A stretch of 64,000 nt of DNA from Bacillus sp. FJAT-27445. Lineage in GTDB: Bacteria > Bacillota > Bacilli > Bacillales > Cytobacillaceae. The notes under the pieces were generated by a model. The model did not search any database. It was not told the DNA's origin and saw nothing but the letters and a program-made list of their open reading frames with translations. Made by a program: the position numbers and the translations under genes. The stretch lies in the NCBI RefSeq assembly GCF_001510665.1, contig NZ_LMTI01000001.1:395762-459761 (forward strand). The letters are read 5' to 3'. This document shows positions 32,719 to 40,627 of the stretch, piece by piece (within the stretch, counting starts at the first letter, position 1; each line of letters opens with the position of its first letter).

Positions 32719-34407
32719 TCAGGAGACTTTGGAAGAATTGAGCGCTTTTAAAAACGAAACAAAATCAAGTATATTTTTGGCAGTCAAATCAACAAATCTT
32801 AAATTTTTGCCCTGTACAGCCCTGCCGCCGACAATAATCGGCAGGTCGGGGTAACGAGCTTTCAGCCTTTTGCACGTGCGGGCAAGGTGAGGTATATTTT
32901 CAGCCATAGTCGCGGAGAAACTGATGCAAATGGGATCATGGCCATCGATAAAGGAACAGAGCTCGGAAACAGTAGTAGGCAACGACAGTTTAACAACGTT
33001 CATTCCGTGCAGCTTTAGGACGCCGGCGACCATTTCTAGCGGCAAGGTATGCTGTTCCGAGCAAGGTATGGCAAGGATTATCGTTCCTAGGTGATGGTTT
33101 TCAGAAGAGGGAGTTTTGAAAGAAAGCCACTCGAGCAACTCTATTGTGATGGAAGTTGCCTTCTGTTCCTGTGAAAATGAAATCCTGCCTTCCTCCCAAA
33201 GTGAACCAATGTTCTTCATCGACCTTCCAATCACGTTATGGTACATTTCCTCAATTTTCATGTGCTCCGTCAATTCATGGAATAAATCGTATGCGAGCCT
33301 TTTTTTACCGTGAAGGAGCGCCTCGATATAGGACTCCATCAGAAGGCCGGAATTTACCTTTTTCCATTTAACCAACCTCTTAATTGTTAGAAAGCGGTCA
33401 ACAGTGAGTTTAATGATTTCCTTTTTCCCCTCTGTTTGGACGATAGGGAGGGTAGGGATTGAATCTATTACCTTTACAACGGTCGCTTCTTCGTTGTTTG
33501 AAAGCCTTACGATAGCTTCCTCTGGATAAATATTCATTAGCTCGATAAATTGAAGGAGGAAGCCAAGATCGTAGCAATCATCGTCTTCGAGTAAAATTTG
33601 GAGCGCCTTATGGGCTGAGTACGCCTTCCTGTAAGGCCGCTCAAGAGTAAGAGCCGAATAAACATCCACAATCATCAATATCCTCGCGGCAATTTCCAGT
33701 TCTTCCGCATGAAGCCCTTTTGGATACCCCGACCCGTTCAGCCGCTCATGATGGACTACTGCAAACCCGGCTATTTCGCTCGCAAAGCCGCAATCGGTTA
33801 GCATCTGGTGGCCATAAAGAGTATGGTTTTTCATTTCTGAAAATTCTTCGTATGTGAGTTTGCCCGGTTTGTCAAGAATACTCTTCGCGATTTGTATTTT
33901 CCCGCAGTCATGAAGCAAAAAGCCTGCTGCGACCTGTTCAAGATTTGGCAGCCCTATTTTTTTCCCAAGAAGAGTGCCAAGAAGGAAAACATCAAAGGAA
34001 TGCTGCCAAGTAAAGGTATCATATTCCTCCATCTCGTTAAAAAGCGAAGAAATCCTCGAATCCTCCATTAAACTAATAAACATCATTTCTGCGAAATTCA
34101 GGTCTTCGATCTCAAATAAAAGATTTCCGTACCTTTTTTCCGTGCCAATGGTAACGAGCAAATTGAAAAATTGCTCAATATGTATTTTCGTTTTTCCCAT
34201 TTCCTTAAGGCTTGTGGGGAGGGCGGATGCCTCCTCATTCCATGATGATGGATGAAGAATCTTAACTTCTTTTATGCCAAGATCATTAAGCTTTTTAATA
34301 AAAATTGGAGAGAGGGACATGCCCCGCTTTAAAATAAGCAATTGGTCCAGGTATACATGTTCATTTAAAATGTCACCCGGTTTAATATTGTTCAGCTTTG
34401 TTAACAA
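32719..34407 (-). CDS. HD-GYP protein with C-terminal degenerate B12-binding domain
   Basis: This 562-aa protein combines an N-terminal region, an HD-GYP domain (LLHDCGKI and HHERLNGSGYP, with the HD pair and the HHExxxGxGYP site intact) and, from about residue 340, a CarH/MerR-type cobalamin cap plus Rossmann-like domain. HD-GYP enzymes hydrolyse c-di-GMP. In the cap, W and E of W-x9-EH remain but the His is Gln (W-EEGRISFSQ-EQ). In the second part the usual ExHxxG site reads EQHTLP. TTG 34407 is preferred over GTG 34416 because AAGGGG lies 8 nt upstream of it. A c-di-GMP-I riboswitch and terminator precede the gene. Confidence 0.88.
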   Translation of the reverse strand: MLTKLNNIKPGDILNEHVYLDQLLILKRGMSLSPIFIKKLNDLGIKEVKILHPSSWNEEASALPTSLKEMGKTKIHIEQFFNLLVTIGTEKRYGNLLFEIEDLNFAEMMFISLMEDSRISSLFNEMEEYDTFTWQHSFDVFLLGTLLGKKIGLPNLEQVAAGFLLHDCGKIQIAKSILDKPGKLTYEEFSEMKNHTLYGHQMLTDCGFASEIAGFAVVHHERLNGSGYPKGLHAEELEIAARILMIVDVYSALTLERPYRKAYSAHKALQILLEDDDCYDLGFLLQFIELMNIYPEEAIVRLSNNEEATVVKVIDSIPTLPIVQTEGKKEIIKLTVDRFLTIKRLVKWKKVNSGLLMESYIEALLHGKKRLAYDLFHELTEHMKIEEMYHNVIGRSMKNIGSLWEEGRISFSQEQKATSITIELLEWLSFKTPSSENHHLGTIILAIPCSEQHTLPLEMVAGVLKLHGMNVVKLSLPTTVSELCSFIDGHDPICISFSATMAENIPHLARTCKRLKARYPDLPIIVGGRAVQGKNLRFVDLTAKNILDFVSFLKALNSSKVS

Positions 34408-34421
34408 ATGATACACCCCTT

Positions 34422-34451
34422 AAAAAAGCGCCAGCTCGATTAGCAAGCACC
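34422..34451 (-). terminator. Riboswitch terminator before the HD-GYP gene
   Basis: On the minus strand GGTGCTTGCT (34451-34442) pairs with AGCTGGCGCT (34436-34427), with G-U pairs and one mismatch, then TTTTTT. It lies between aptamer and ribosome site, so the switch probably acts on transcription. Confidence 0.7.
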
Positions 34452-34454
34452 TTA

Positions 34455-34545
34455 TAATCCCAGCAACTGGCAGACATAGCATAATACCTTAGTCCCTATA
34501 GCTTTGCGTCACCCTTTTTCAAGGGCTTTGCCTTTAATGATGATT
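34455..34545 (-). promoter_or_regulatory. c-di-GMP-I (GEMM) riboswitch before the HD-GYP gene
   Basis: Minus-strand hallmarks appear in order: AAAGGCAAAG (34523-34532 core), a CCCTTGAAAAAGGG hairpin, GACGCAAAGC (34501-34510), GGGACTAAGG, and CTGCCAGTTGC (34473-34463). A terminator follows. A gene for c-di-GMP breakdown downstream fits negative feedback. Confidence 0.9.
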
Positions 34546-34823
34546 TAATTGGAGAGGCTCAATGCAGGTTTAATCCCTAAGATGTACGTTTCTAGTATAC
34601 ATAATATTTGGCAAACAAGGGAGAAAAAAACAGAAAATTGTCGAATTTTGTATTTTTTAAATTGACTATGCGGACATTTCTATTGTGTGGCTGCCACTTT
34701 TTGTTTGAAAATAGAGTTTGAATATTTGGGTTATTTTTTGGAAGGGAGGGGAAAAACGGGTATAATGGGGAAGCAGCCCATTCTGTAGAGTGGGTGACTG
34801 AGCAAATAAGGGGAGATAAGTGG
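34546..34823. other. Divergent region between riboswitch and M32 gene
   Basis: This AT-rich stretch should hold the promoters of the leftward HD-GYP and rightward peptidase genes. No gene is seen. Confidence 0.4.
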
Positions 34824-36335
34824 ATGGAGATAAAGAAAGCAATCCAGGAATTTAAAGCATTGGATGAAAAAATAACCCATTTTCAAAGCATTTCCGGTCT
34901 CGCTGACTGGGACCAGAAAGTAATGGCGCCTAAAAAGGGCCGCGCTCAATTTGCAAAAGCAATTGGTACTTTACGAACTGAAGCATTTAAGCTGTCCGTG
35001 TCGGAGAAAATGGCACAGCTGCTTGAAGAATTGAGCTCGGAATCGGCCAAAACTGAGCTTGACGAGCTGACAGTGGCACAGGTAAGGGAGCGAAAGGAAG
35101 ATTACGAACGGTCAAAGCGGATTCCGGCAGAGGATTTTAAAGAGTTCGCGATCCTGACTGCGCAGGCGAATGATGCATGGGAGCATGCCCGTGAACATAA
35201 TGACTTTAACCATTTTGCACCATTCCTTGAGAAAATCATCGCGTTCAGGAGGAAGTTTGCCGAGATTTTCGGGTACGAGGTTCATCCTTATGATGCGGTG
35301 CTAGATGAGTATGAACCAGGCCTGACTGTCGCAAAGCTTGACCCGATTTTCGCAAAGCTTCGTGATACGAGTGTGGCGTTGCTTGAACGGATTAAAAAAT
35401 CCCCTCACCAGACGCCAGCTGAAATTTTTAGCCAAACATACGATATTGGGAAACAAAAGGAATTCAACCGCTACATTTTGCCAATTATCGGTTTTGATAT
35501 GGAAGCGGGCAGGCTCGATGAGACCGTTCATCCATTTGCCCAGTCGATTACGATTGGGGATGTCCGGCTGACAACACGCTATTTAGAAGAAAATGTCCGT
35601 TCCGCGCTCTTCGGTACCATCCATGAAGCAGGCCATGGCATTTACGAACAAAATATCGACAAACGGTTTGAGGGGACTGTGCTGGCAGGGGGAACTTCCT
35701 TCGGGATCCATGAATCCCAGTCGCGTTTCCTTGAAAACATGGTGGGCCGGAGCCAGGCATTCTGGAGCTATTTTTATCCGAGGCTTGTTGAGTTTTTCCC
35801 TGAGCAGCTCGGGAATGTCGATGAGGAGGATTTCTACCGCGCTGTCAATACGGTGGAACCATCCTTTATCAGGGTGGAAGCGGATGAATTGACCTATAAT
35901 CTTCATATCATGGTCCGCTATGAAATCGAAAAAGCGTTGATGGCCGGGGAACTCGAGGTTCGGGACCTTCCTGCGGTTTGGAACGGAAAAATGGAAGAAT
36001 ATCTTGGAATTATTCCTGGTACTGATCGTGAAGGAGTTCTCCAGGATGTTCACTGGTCATTTGGCGGGATTGGGTATTTCCCATCGTATTCCCTAGGCAA
36101 TCTGTATGCCGCGCAAATCCTCAACACCATCCGGAAGGAATTGCCTGATTACGAGACAGCCATTGCATCGGGAGATTTTTCACAAATCATGGGATGGTTG
36201 AAGGAGAAAATCCACCAATACGGCTCGCTCTATAGGCCAAATGAGTTGATTGTCAGAGTGACCGGAGAGGAACTGAATGCCGAATATTTGGCAGAATACT
36301 TAGAGGCAAAGTATACAGAGATTTATAAATTGTAG
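34824..36335 (+). CDS. ypwA: M32 family metallocarboxypeptidase (YpwA-like)
   Basis: This 503-aa thermostable-carboxypeptidase-type enzyme (family M32, Taq carboxypeptidase) removes C-terminal residues from peptides in the cytoplasm. The zinc motif is HEAGH in TIHEAGHGIYEQ, with the downstream HESQSRFLENMVGRS motif and the RVEADELTYNLHI segment, all typical of M32. Length equals that of B. subtilis YpwA. ATG 34824 has AAGGGGAGA upstream. It appears monocistronic. Confidence 0.95.
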   Translation: MEIKKAIQEFKALDEKITHFQSISGLADWDQKVMAPKKGRAQFAKAIGTLRTEAFKLSVSEKMAQLLEELSSESAKTELDELTVAQVRERKEDYERSKRIPAEDFKEFAILTAQANDAWEHAREHNDFNHFAPFLEKIIAFRRKFAEIFGYEVHPYDAVLDEYEPGLTVAKLDPIFAKLRDTSVALLERIKKSPHQTPAEIFSQTYDIGKQKEFNRYILPIIGFDMEAGRLDETVHPFAQSITIGDVRLTTRYLEENVRSALFGTIHEAGHGIYEQNIDKRFEGTVLAGGTSFGIHESQSRFLENMVGRSQAFWSYFYPRLVEFFPEQLGNVDEEDFYRAVNTVEPSFIRVEADELTYNLHIMVRYEIEKALMAGELEVRDLPAVWNGKMEEYLGIIPGTDREGVLQDVHWSFGGIGYFPSYSLGNLYAAQILNTIRKELPDYETAIASGDFSQIMGWLKEKIHQYGSLYRPNELIVRVTGEELNAEYLAEYLEAKYTEIYKL

Positions 36336-36390
36336 ATTTTTAAGAGAGGGCGGGTTGCTGCCTTCTTTTTTTTATAAAAATGAGGCATTG

Positions 36391-36409
36391 GATACGTCCC
36401 CTGCTTCAC
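36391..36409. repeat. Dispersed hairpin repeat, copy 2 (inverted)
   Basis: This is an exact 19-bp inverted copy of 27590-27608, with similarity continuing about 15 bp further (TTGCxTCATTTT side). Confidence 0.65.
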
Positions 36410-36447
36410 TGCTTCACTGTTTCAAGAAAATAATTCCAAGTTAATAG

Positions 36448-36477
36448 TTGAACACTGTTGCTCATTTAGTGTAAAAT
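36448..36477 (+). promoter_or_regulatory. Candidate sigma-A promoter of the PstS-like gene
   Basis: TTGAAC at 36448-36453 and TAAAAT at 36472-36477 are separated by 18 bp. Confidence 0.55.
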
Positions 36478-36486
36478 TACACTAAA
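36465..36486 (+). promoter_or_regulatory. Operator-like palindrome over the -10 box
   Basis: TTTAGTGTAA and TTACACTAAA are perfect 10-bp arms around AA, covering the candidate -10. The TAGTGTA...TACACTA form resembles GntR/YtrA-type operators, but the regulator is not identified. Confidence 0.65.
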
Positions 36487-36509
36487 CTATTATAAGGGGT
36501 TGAGCTCTT

Positions 36510-37958
36510 TTGCGCAGGGTTGGTTTTCTTATTATCTGTTATTATGTGTTAGTGCCTTTCGCTGTTTCGATTGCTGCTGGCTTTTTATCCATTTCAACAG
36601 GAGAAGCAGGGGGAATTGCAGGTGCTGCTATTTTTCTAGCTGCCGGTGTACTTGGAGGCTATTTCTTTGCCAAATACGAAAGAGGGTCCATGTCCATCGA
36701 AAAAAGATATTTTCCTATTTTTCTTCCGTTATTTCTAACCGTTTTTATTGCAGCTGTGCTAATGGTGTTTACAAAGGGCAATTTCGGAAGCGACATGTGG
36801 GCAGTTTTCGTGTTCCTATTCTTCCCCTTCCTGCCCAATAGCTTTTTAAGCGTTTTGAACGGGCAATTCCTATTGGTCTTCATCGGGCCATTTGCCTATT
36901 TCTCTGCCTTCCTGGCAAGCTACATATTCATGAATAAACAGAACAAAGTTTCTCGCACGTCCATGCTGGCTGGCCTGATTTCAGTCGCGGTTTGCCTGGC
37001 CGTTTCTGGGACAGTCCTTTGGCAAAGAAGCCAAACGGTCTTGCCATCGTATGGTTTTAAATATGAAAACGGCTATTCTAGCGTAGATTTAGAACCTTAC
37101 TATGTGACGAACAATTCGAATATTTTGCCAGTCTTAAGCGAACCGGCAACGATTACAATTGAAGATACAGATGAAATGCCAGTGCTTGACGGTGCCGAAG
37201 CGGCTTATCCTGTCTATGCGGCCTTTGCAAATGCGGTGTATAAAGACATTGGCACTCAGAATTATTTTTCCGAAAAGTCAGAGGAAATTGTAAGTTTTAC
37301 AAATACAATTTATGCATTCGAACGGCTCTTATCCGGCGAGGTGGATATCTTTTTCGGCGCCCAGCCTTCAGAGGAACAGAAGAGGATGGCAGAATCACAA
37401 GGTAAGGAACTGGTTCTTACTCCGATTGGCAAGGAGGCTTTTGTCTTTTTTGTCAACAGCAAAAATCCAGTCGATTCCCTTACAGTTGATCAAATAAAAG
37501 GGATTTATTCTGGAGAGGTAACAAACTGGCGAGAAGCAGGCGGTGGAGATGATCGGATCAGGGCTTTCCAAAGGCCGGAGGGGTCAGGCTCGCAAACGAT
37601 CATGCAGCTAATTATGAAAGACACGCCTCTTATGGATCCTCTGCGGGAAGAAGTGAGCGGAATGGGGGAAATCATGGAGGAAGTGGCCAACTATCGAAAT
37701 TATAAAAATTCACTTGGGTTTTCATTCCGCTTTTTTACAACGGGGATGAACCCGAACAAAGATATAAAGCTACTTGCTGTTAACGGAATCGAGCCCACAC
37801 CTGAACACATTAAATCAAACAAGTATCCGTACGTCGTTAATCTTTATGCCATTTCCCTAAAGGAAAACGATAAAAAGGCAGTTGGCCCTTTCCTTGAATG
37901 GATGAAGGGTCCTCAGGGCCAGGAACTTGTTGGCAGAGTTGGTTATATACCGCTGTAA
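36510..37958 (+). CDS. Membrane-anchored PstS-like substrate-binding protein
   Basis: This 482-aa protein fuses about five N-terminal transmembrane helices (residues 1-175) to a periplasmic-binding-protein type 2 domain of the phosphate-binding PstS kind (about 215-482). Visible phosphate-binding features are GSGSQTIMQLIM and the NSLGFSFRFF segment. No pstCAB genes follow, so it may be a phosphate or oxyanion sensor or an adaptor, not a transporter component. The start is TTG 36510 with AAGGGG about 11 nt upstream. A palindrome overlaps its promoter. Confidence 0.85.
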   Translation: MRRVGFLIICYYVLVPFAVSIAAGFLSISTGEAGGIAGAAIFLAAGVLGGYFFAKYERGSMSIEKRYFPIFLPLFLTVFIAAVLMVFTKGNFGSDMWAVFVFLFFPFLPNSFLSVLNGQFLLVFIGPFAYFSAFLASYIFMNKQNKVSRTSMLAGLISVAVCLAVSGTVLWQRSQTVLPSYGFKYENGYSSVDLEPYYVTNNSNILPVLSEPATITIEDTDEMPVLDGAEAAYPVYAAFANAVYKDIGTQNYFSEKSEEIVSFTNTIYAFERLLSGEVDIFFGAQPSEEQKRMAESQGKELVLTPIGKEAFVFFVNSKNPVDSLTVDQIKGIYSGEVTNWREAGGGDDRIRAFQRPEGSGSQTIMQLIMKDTPLMDPLREEVSGMGEIMEEVANYRNYKNSLGFSFRFFTTGMNPNKDIKLLAVNGIEPTPEHIKSNKYPYVVNLYAISLKENDKKAVGPFLEWMKGPQGQELVGRVGYIPL

Positions 37959-38101
37959 ACTATGAGGAGGGCATATGTCCCTCTTTATTATTTTTTAAAA
38001 AAATTAATAAAAGATATGGTCAGTTTTTCCAAATATGGTACTATAAAATGAGACTTTAGTCACAAAATTGTCACCAAAAAAGGATGCAGGGGGAATGGAA
38101 A

Positions 38102-38302
38102 ATGGACGCATTAAGTGGAATTAGTCTAGGTTTATTGCTGCCGATTTTGTTTATTCAGTTGATTTTGCTTGTAGTGGCAGTCGTTGATTTGATTCGGATT
38201 GAAAAGACGAACGGTCCAAAATGGGCCTGGGCACTGGTAATTTTGATTATCAGTTTTTTCGGCCCAATTATTTACTTTATTTTCGGAAGGAGAAATGATT
38301 AA
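38102..38302 (+). CDS. yxlE: PLDc_N domain small membrane protein (YxlE-like)
   Basis: This 66-aa protein has two transmembrane helices and the PLD-nuclease N-terminal domain pattern, ending in GPIIYFIFGRRND. B. subtilis YxlE is the counterpart: a small membrane protein in the sigY-yxlCDEFG operon that affects sigma-Y. ATG 38102 has GGGGGAATGG upstream. Its stop overlaps the next start in a TAATG junction, so it is the first gene of a three-gene operon. Confidence 0.87.
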   Translation: MDALSGISLGLLLPILFIQLILLVVAVVDLIRIEKTNGPKWAWALVILIISFFGPIIYFIFGRRND

Positions 38303-39210
38303 TGCCCCTCGTACAAATAAACGGTCTTAAAAAAAGCTTCAAAGGAAACGAAGTCATCAAGGGGCTGGACTTTGTTCTTAAAAAAGGAAAATGCACTGCT
38401 CTGCTTGGACCGAATGGAGCAGGGAAAACGACAACCTTAAAAATGCTTTCCGGGTTGATGGCGCCTTCAAACGGATCAATTGTTTTTCCTGATGTACAAA
38501 GAGGCGAGGACCTTAGGAAGTTTATCGGCTATTTGCCGCAGTTCCCCGTTTACTACAATTGGATGAGCGGATCTGAGTTTCTGGAATATGCCGGACGGCT
38601 GGCCGGACTTTCAAAAAAAGAAGCAAAGGAAAGGTCGGATGAGCTCTTAACAATGGTCGGAATTGCCGATGCTAAAAAGCGTCAGGTCGGCAAATATTCA
38701 GGCGGGATGAAACAAAGGCTCGGGATTGCCCAGGCGCTGATCCACCGTCCAAAACTCATTATGCTCGATGAGCCGGTATCTGCGCTTGACCCATTTGGGA
38801 GAAGGGAAGTTCTTGAGCTGCTTGAAAAACTAAAAAATGAAACGACCGTCCTTTTCTCAACGCACATTTTAAATGATGCCGAGGAAGTGTGTGATGAAAT
38901 CCTTTTCCTGCATAATGGCGAAATTGTTGAATCGGGGACGATGGATGAATTGCGTGACCGCCATAGGCAATCAAAGGTTGAACTTCAATTCAGAGGTCCA
39001 GCTAAGGAGTACAAGGGAGCCTTCGCTGCCGCGCAGTATGTTCAAGGCATAGAAGTTGCTAACGGACTGATGAAGGTTTTCGTTTCGGACCTCGAGCAGG
39101 GAACAAAGGGTATCCTTAAAATCGCTGCTGAGGGAGAGTATCCAATAACGAAGATTGAATCAAGCAGGATGACCCTTGAAGATATTTTTATGAAGGTGGT
39201 GGCGAAATGA
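38302..39210 (+). CDS. yxlF: ABC transporter ATP-binding protein (YxlF-like)
   Basis: This 302-aa exporter ATPase has Walker A GPNGAGKTT, signature YSGGMKQRLGIAQ and Walker B LIMLDEPVSALDP. Order and size match B. subtilis YxlF. It overlaps both neighbours, yxlE-like by one base and the permease by four, so the complex is made stoichiometrically. In B. subtilis the YxlEFG group takes part in controlling the ECF factor sigma-Y; here no sigY or yxlCD is present upstream. Confidence 0.93.
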   Translation: MPLVQINGLKKSFKGNEVIKGLDFVLKKGKCTALLGPNGAGKTTTLKMLSGLMAPSNGSIVFPDVQRGEDLRKFIGYLPQFPVYYNWMSGSEFLEYAGRLAGLSKKEAKERSDELLTMVGIADAKKRQVGKYSGGMKQRLGIAQALIHRPKLIMLDEPVSALDPFGRREVLELLEKLKNETTVLFSTHILNDAEEVCDEILFLHNGEIVESGTMDELRDRHRQSKVELQFRGPAKEYKGAFAAAQYVQGIEVANGLMKVFVSDLEQGTKGILKIAAEGEYPITKIESSRMTLEDIFMKVVAK

Positions 39211-39986
39211 GCCAATTTCATACCCTTCTGCAAAAAGAAATTCTTGAAATGTGGCGGAACTTCAAATGGATTTGGGTCCCGATTGTATTTATTATCCTAG
39301 GCGTGCAGGAGCCATTGACAACCTATTACCTTCCCCAGATTATTGACTCGGTTGGAGGGCTTCCAGAAGGAGCGGTAATTGAAATACCCACACCGTCCCC
39401 GGCGGAGGTGCTGGTCGGTGGCTTGGGGCAGTACAATACTATGGGATTCATTATTATTATTCTGTTATGTTCGAGTCTCGTGGCTGGTGAGGTAAAGAGC
39501 GGCACTGCCGCAATGATACTTGTTAAGCCGGTTAAACATGGATACTACATAGCGGCCAAGTGGGCCGGAGCCCTTTTGCTCGTTTGGTCTTCATTCTTTA
39601 TCGGTTTTCTAGTAACTTGGTATTATACTGGGCTCCTTTTTGATTGGGTCCCATTTGACGCATTCCTTGGCTCATTTTTTATCGAAGGTTTATGGTTATC
39701 ATTCATCGTAACGATTACAGTATTTTTCAGCTCAATCTACATCGTTCCTGGAGCGGCGGGATTTTCAGCAGCCGCGGTAGCCATCATCCTCACGCTCGCA
39801 AGCGGTTCGCTCTCCCATCTCCTAGAGTGGAGCCCGGGATTGCTGCCTTCATATGCTTCAAGCTATCTTGTTGAGGAAAGCCTGAAACGGGATGGGGTTA
39901 TCGCAATTGCAATTACAGCTGTTCTGTTTTTCATCCTGATTTTTGTGGCTATAAGGATTTTCAAGAAAAAGGAGCTTGCAATCTAA
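39207..39986 (+). CDS. yxlG: ABC transporter permease (YxlG-like)
   Basis: This 259-aa ABC-2 permease with six hydrophobic segments is the same length as B. subtilis YxlG. It overlaps the ATPase gene (ATGA). The LLCSSLVAGEVKSGTAAMILVKPV segment between helices is typical of ABC-2 exporters of this kind. Transported substrate is unknown. A strong terminator ends the operon. Confidence 0.92.
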   Translation: MSQFHTLLQKEILEMWRNFKWIWVPIVFIILGVQEPLTTYYLPQIIDSVGGLPEGAVIEIPTPSPAEVLVGGLGQYNTMGFIIIILLCSSLVAGEVKSGTAAMILVKPVKHGYYIAAKWAGALLLVWSSFFIGFLVTWYYTGLLFDWVPFDAFLGSFFIEGLWLSFIVTITVFFSSIYIVPGAAGFSAAAVAIILTLASGSLSHLLEWSPGLLPSYASSYLVEESLKRDGVIAIAITAVLFFILIFVAIRIFKKKELAI

Positions 39987-40007
39987 CCTATTTTAATAAT
40001 TTTAGTA

Positions 40008-40041
40008 AAATGCCGCCTTTTATACTGGGCGGCATTTTTTA
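40008..40041 (+). terminator. Terminator of the yxlEFG-like operon
   Basis: AAATGCCGCC pairs with GGCGGCATTT, followed by TTTTT. Confidence 0.85.
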
Positions 40042-40627
40042 TATTAAAAATTGTACTAGTATAGCAACTGTTGTTGGAAAAAACAAAGATTGGGGAAGAA
40101 ACTTGCAGTTTAGTTGTCGGAAAGTGAGGGTAACGTAAACTACTTCTTAGGGTGGAATGTCCGCCTATTTCTCCTAATTTAAAATGGGCCCTCACAACCA
40201 TGATAAAGGTTGAAATGAGATGTATATTCGCTTGAAAAAGGATTACTTTGTTCTGCTCTGTCACATAATCTCCATTTGTCAGAATGTTTTGAATGAAAGG
40301 AGTGAAAGGATTATGAGTGGTAGAAATCCTTGATAAATATGGGTTTTTAGAAAAAATGAATCAGTTTTTTATAAAAGTAGGAGAAGGTAGTTTTAATGTT
40401 TTTGTAATGCTGAGGGTTCTTTTTTTAATTTGATAGCAACAAGTGTGCAATCTAAACTAAAAGTACATAATTTTTGTTATTATGTCGCAACTTAAATGGG
40501 GCGGTTCCTGCGCGGTGCGGTGCCATGGAAAGGATGTTTTAACCCCACAATAGGCTCTTTAAGCTTTTTCAATCGTTTCATCCGTTTTCATTCATTAATT
40601 TAATCTTTTTACAACAAGGAGAAGATC
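40042..40627. other. Long leader or intergenic region, nothing identified
   Basis: I see no ORF with a ribosome site. A GC-rich patch at 40500-40530 (GCGCGGTGCGGTGCC) stands out in AT-rich surroundings close to the transporter start. No known riboswitch pattern was matched. Confidence 0.4.

Noticed and set aside
15851..38063. 12-bp word GACTTTAGTCAC shared by 15851-15862 and 38052-38063
   Set aside because: A single 12-mer in two unrelated promoters may be chance; there is no further context in common.
40300..40627. Purine or guanidine riboswitch before the catabolic cluster
   Set aside because: I could not match any conserved aptamer core; the GC-rich patch alone is not evidence.
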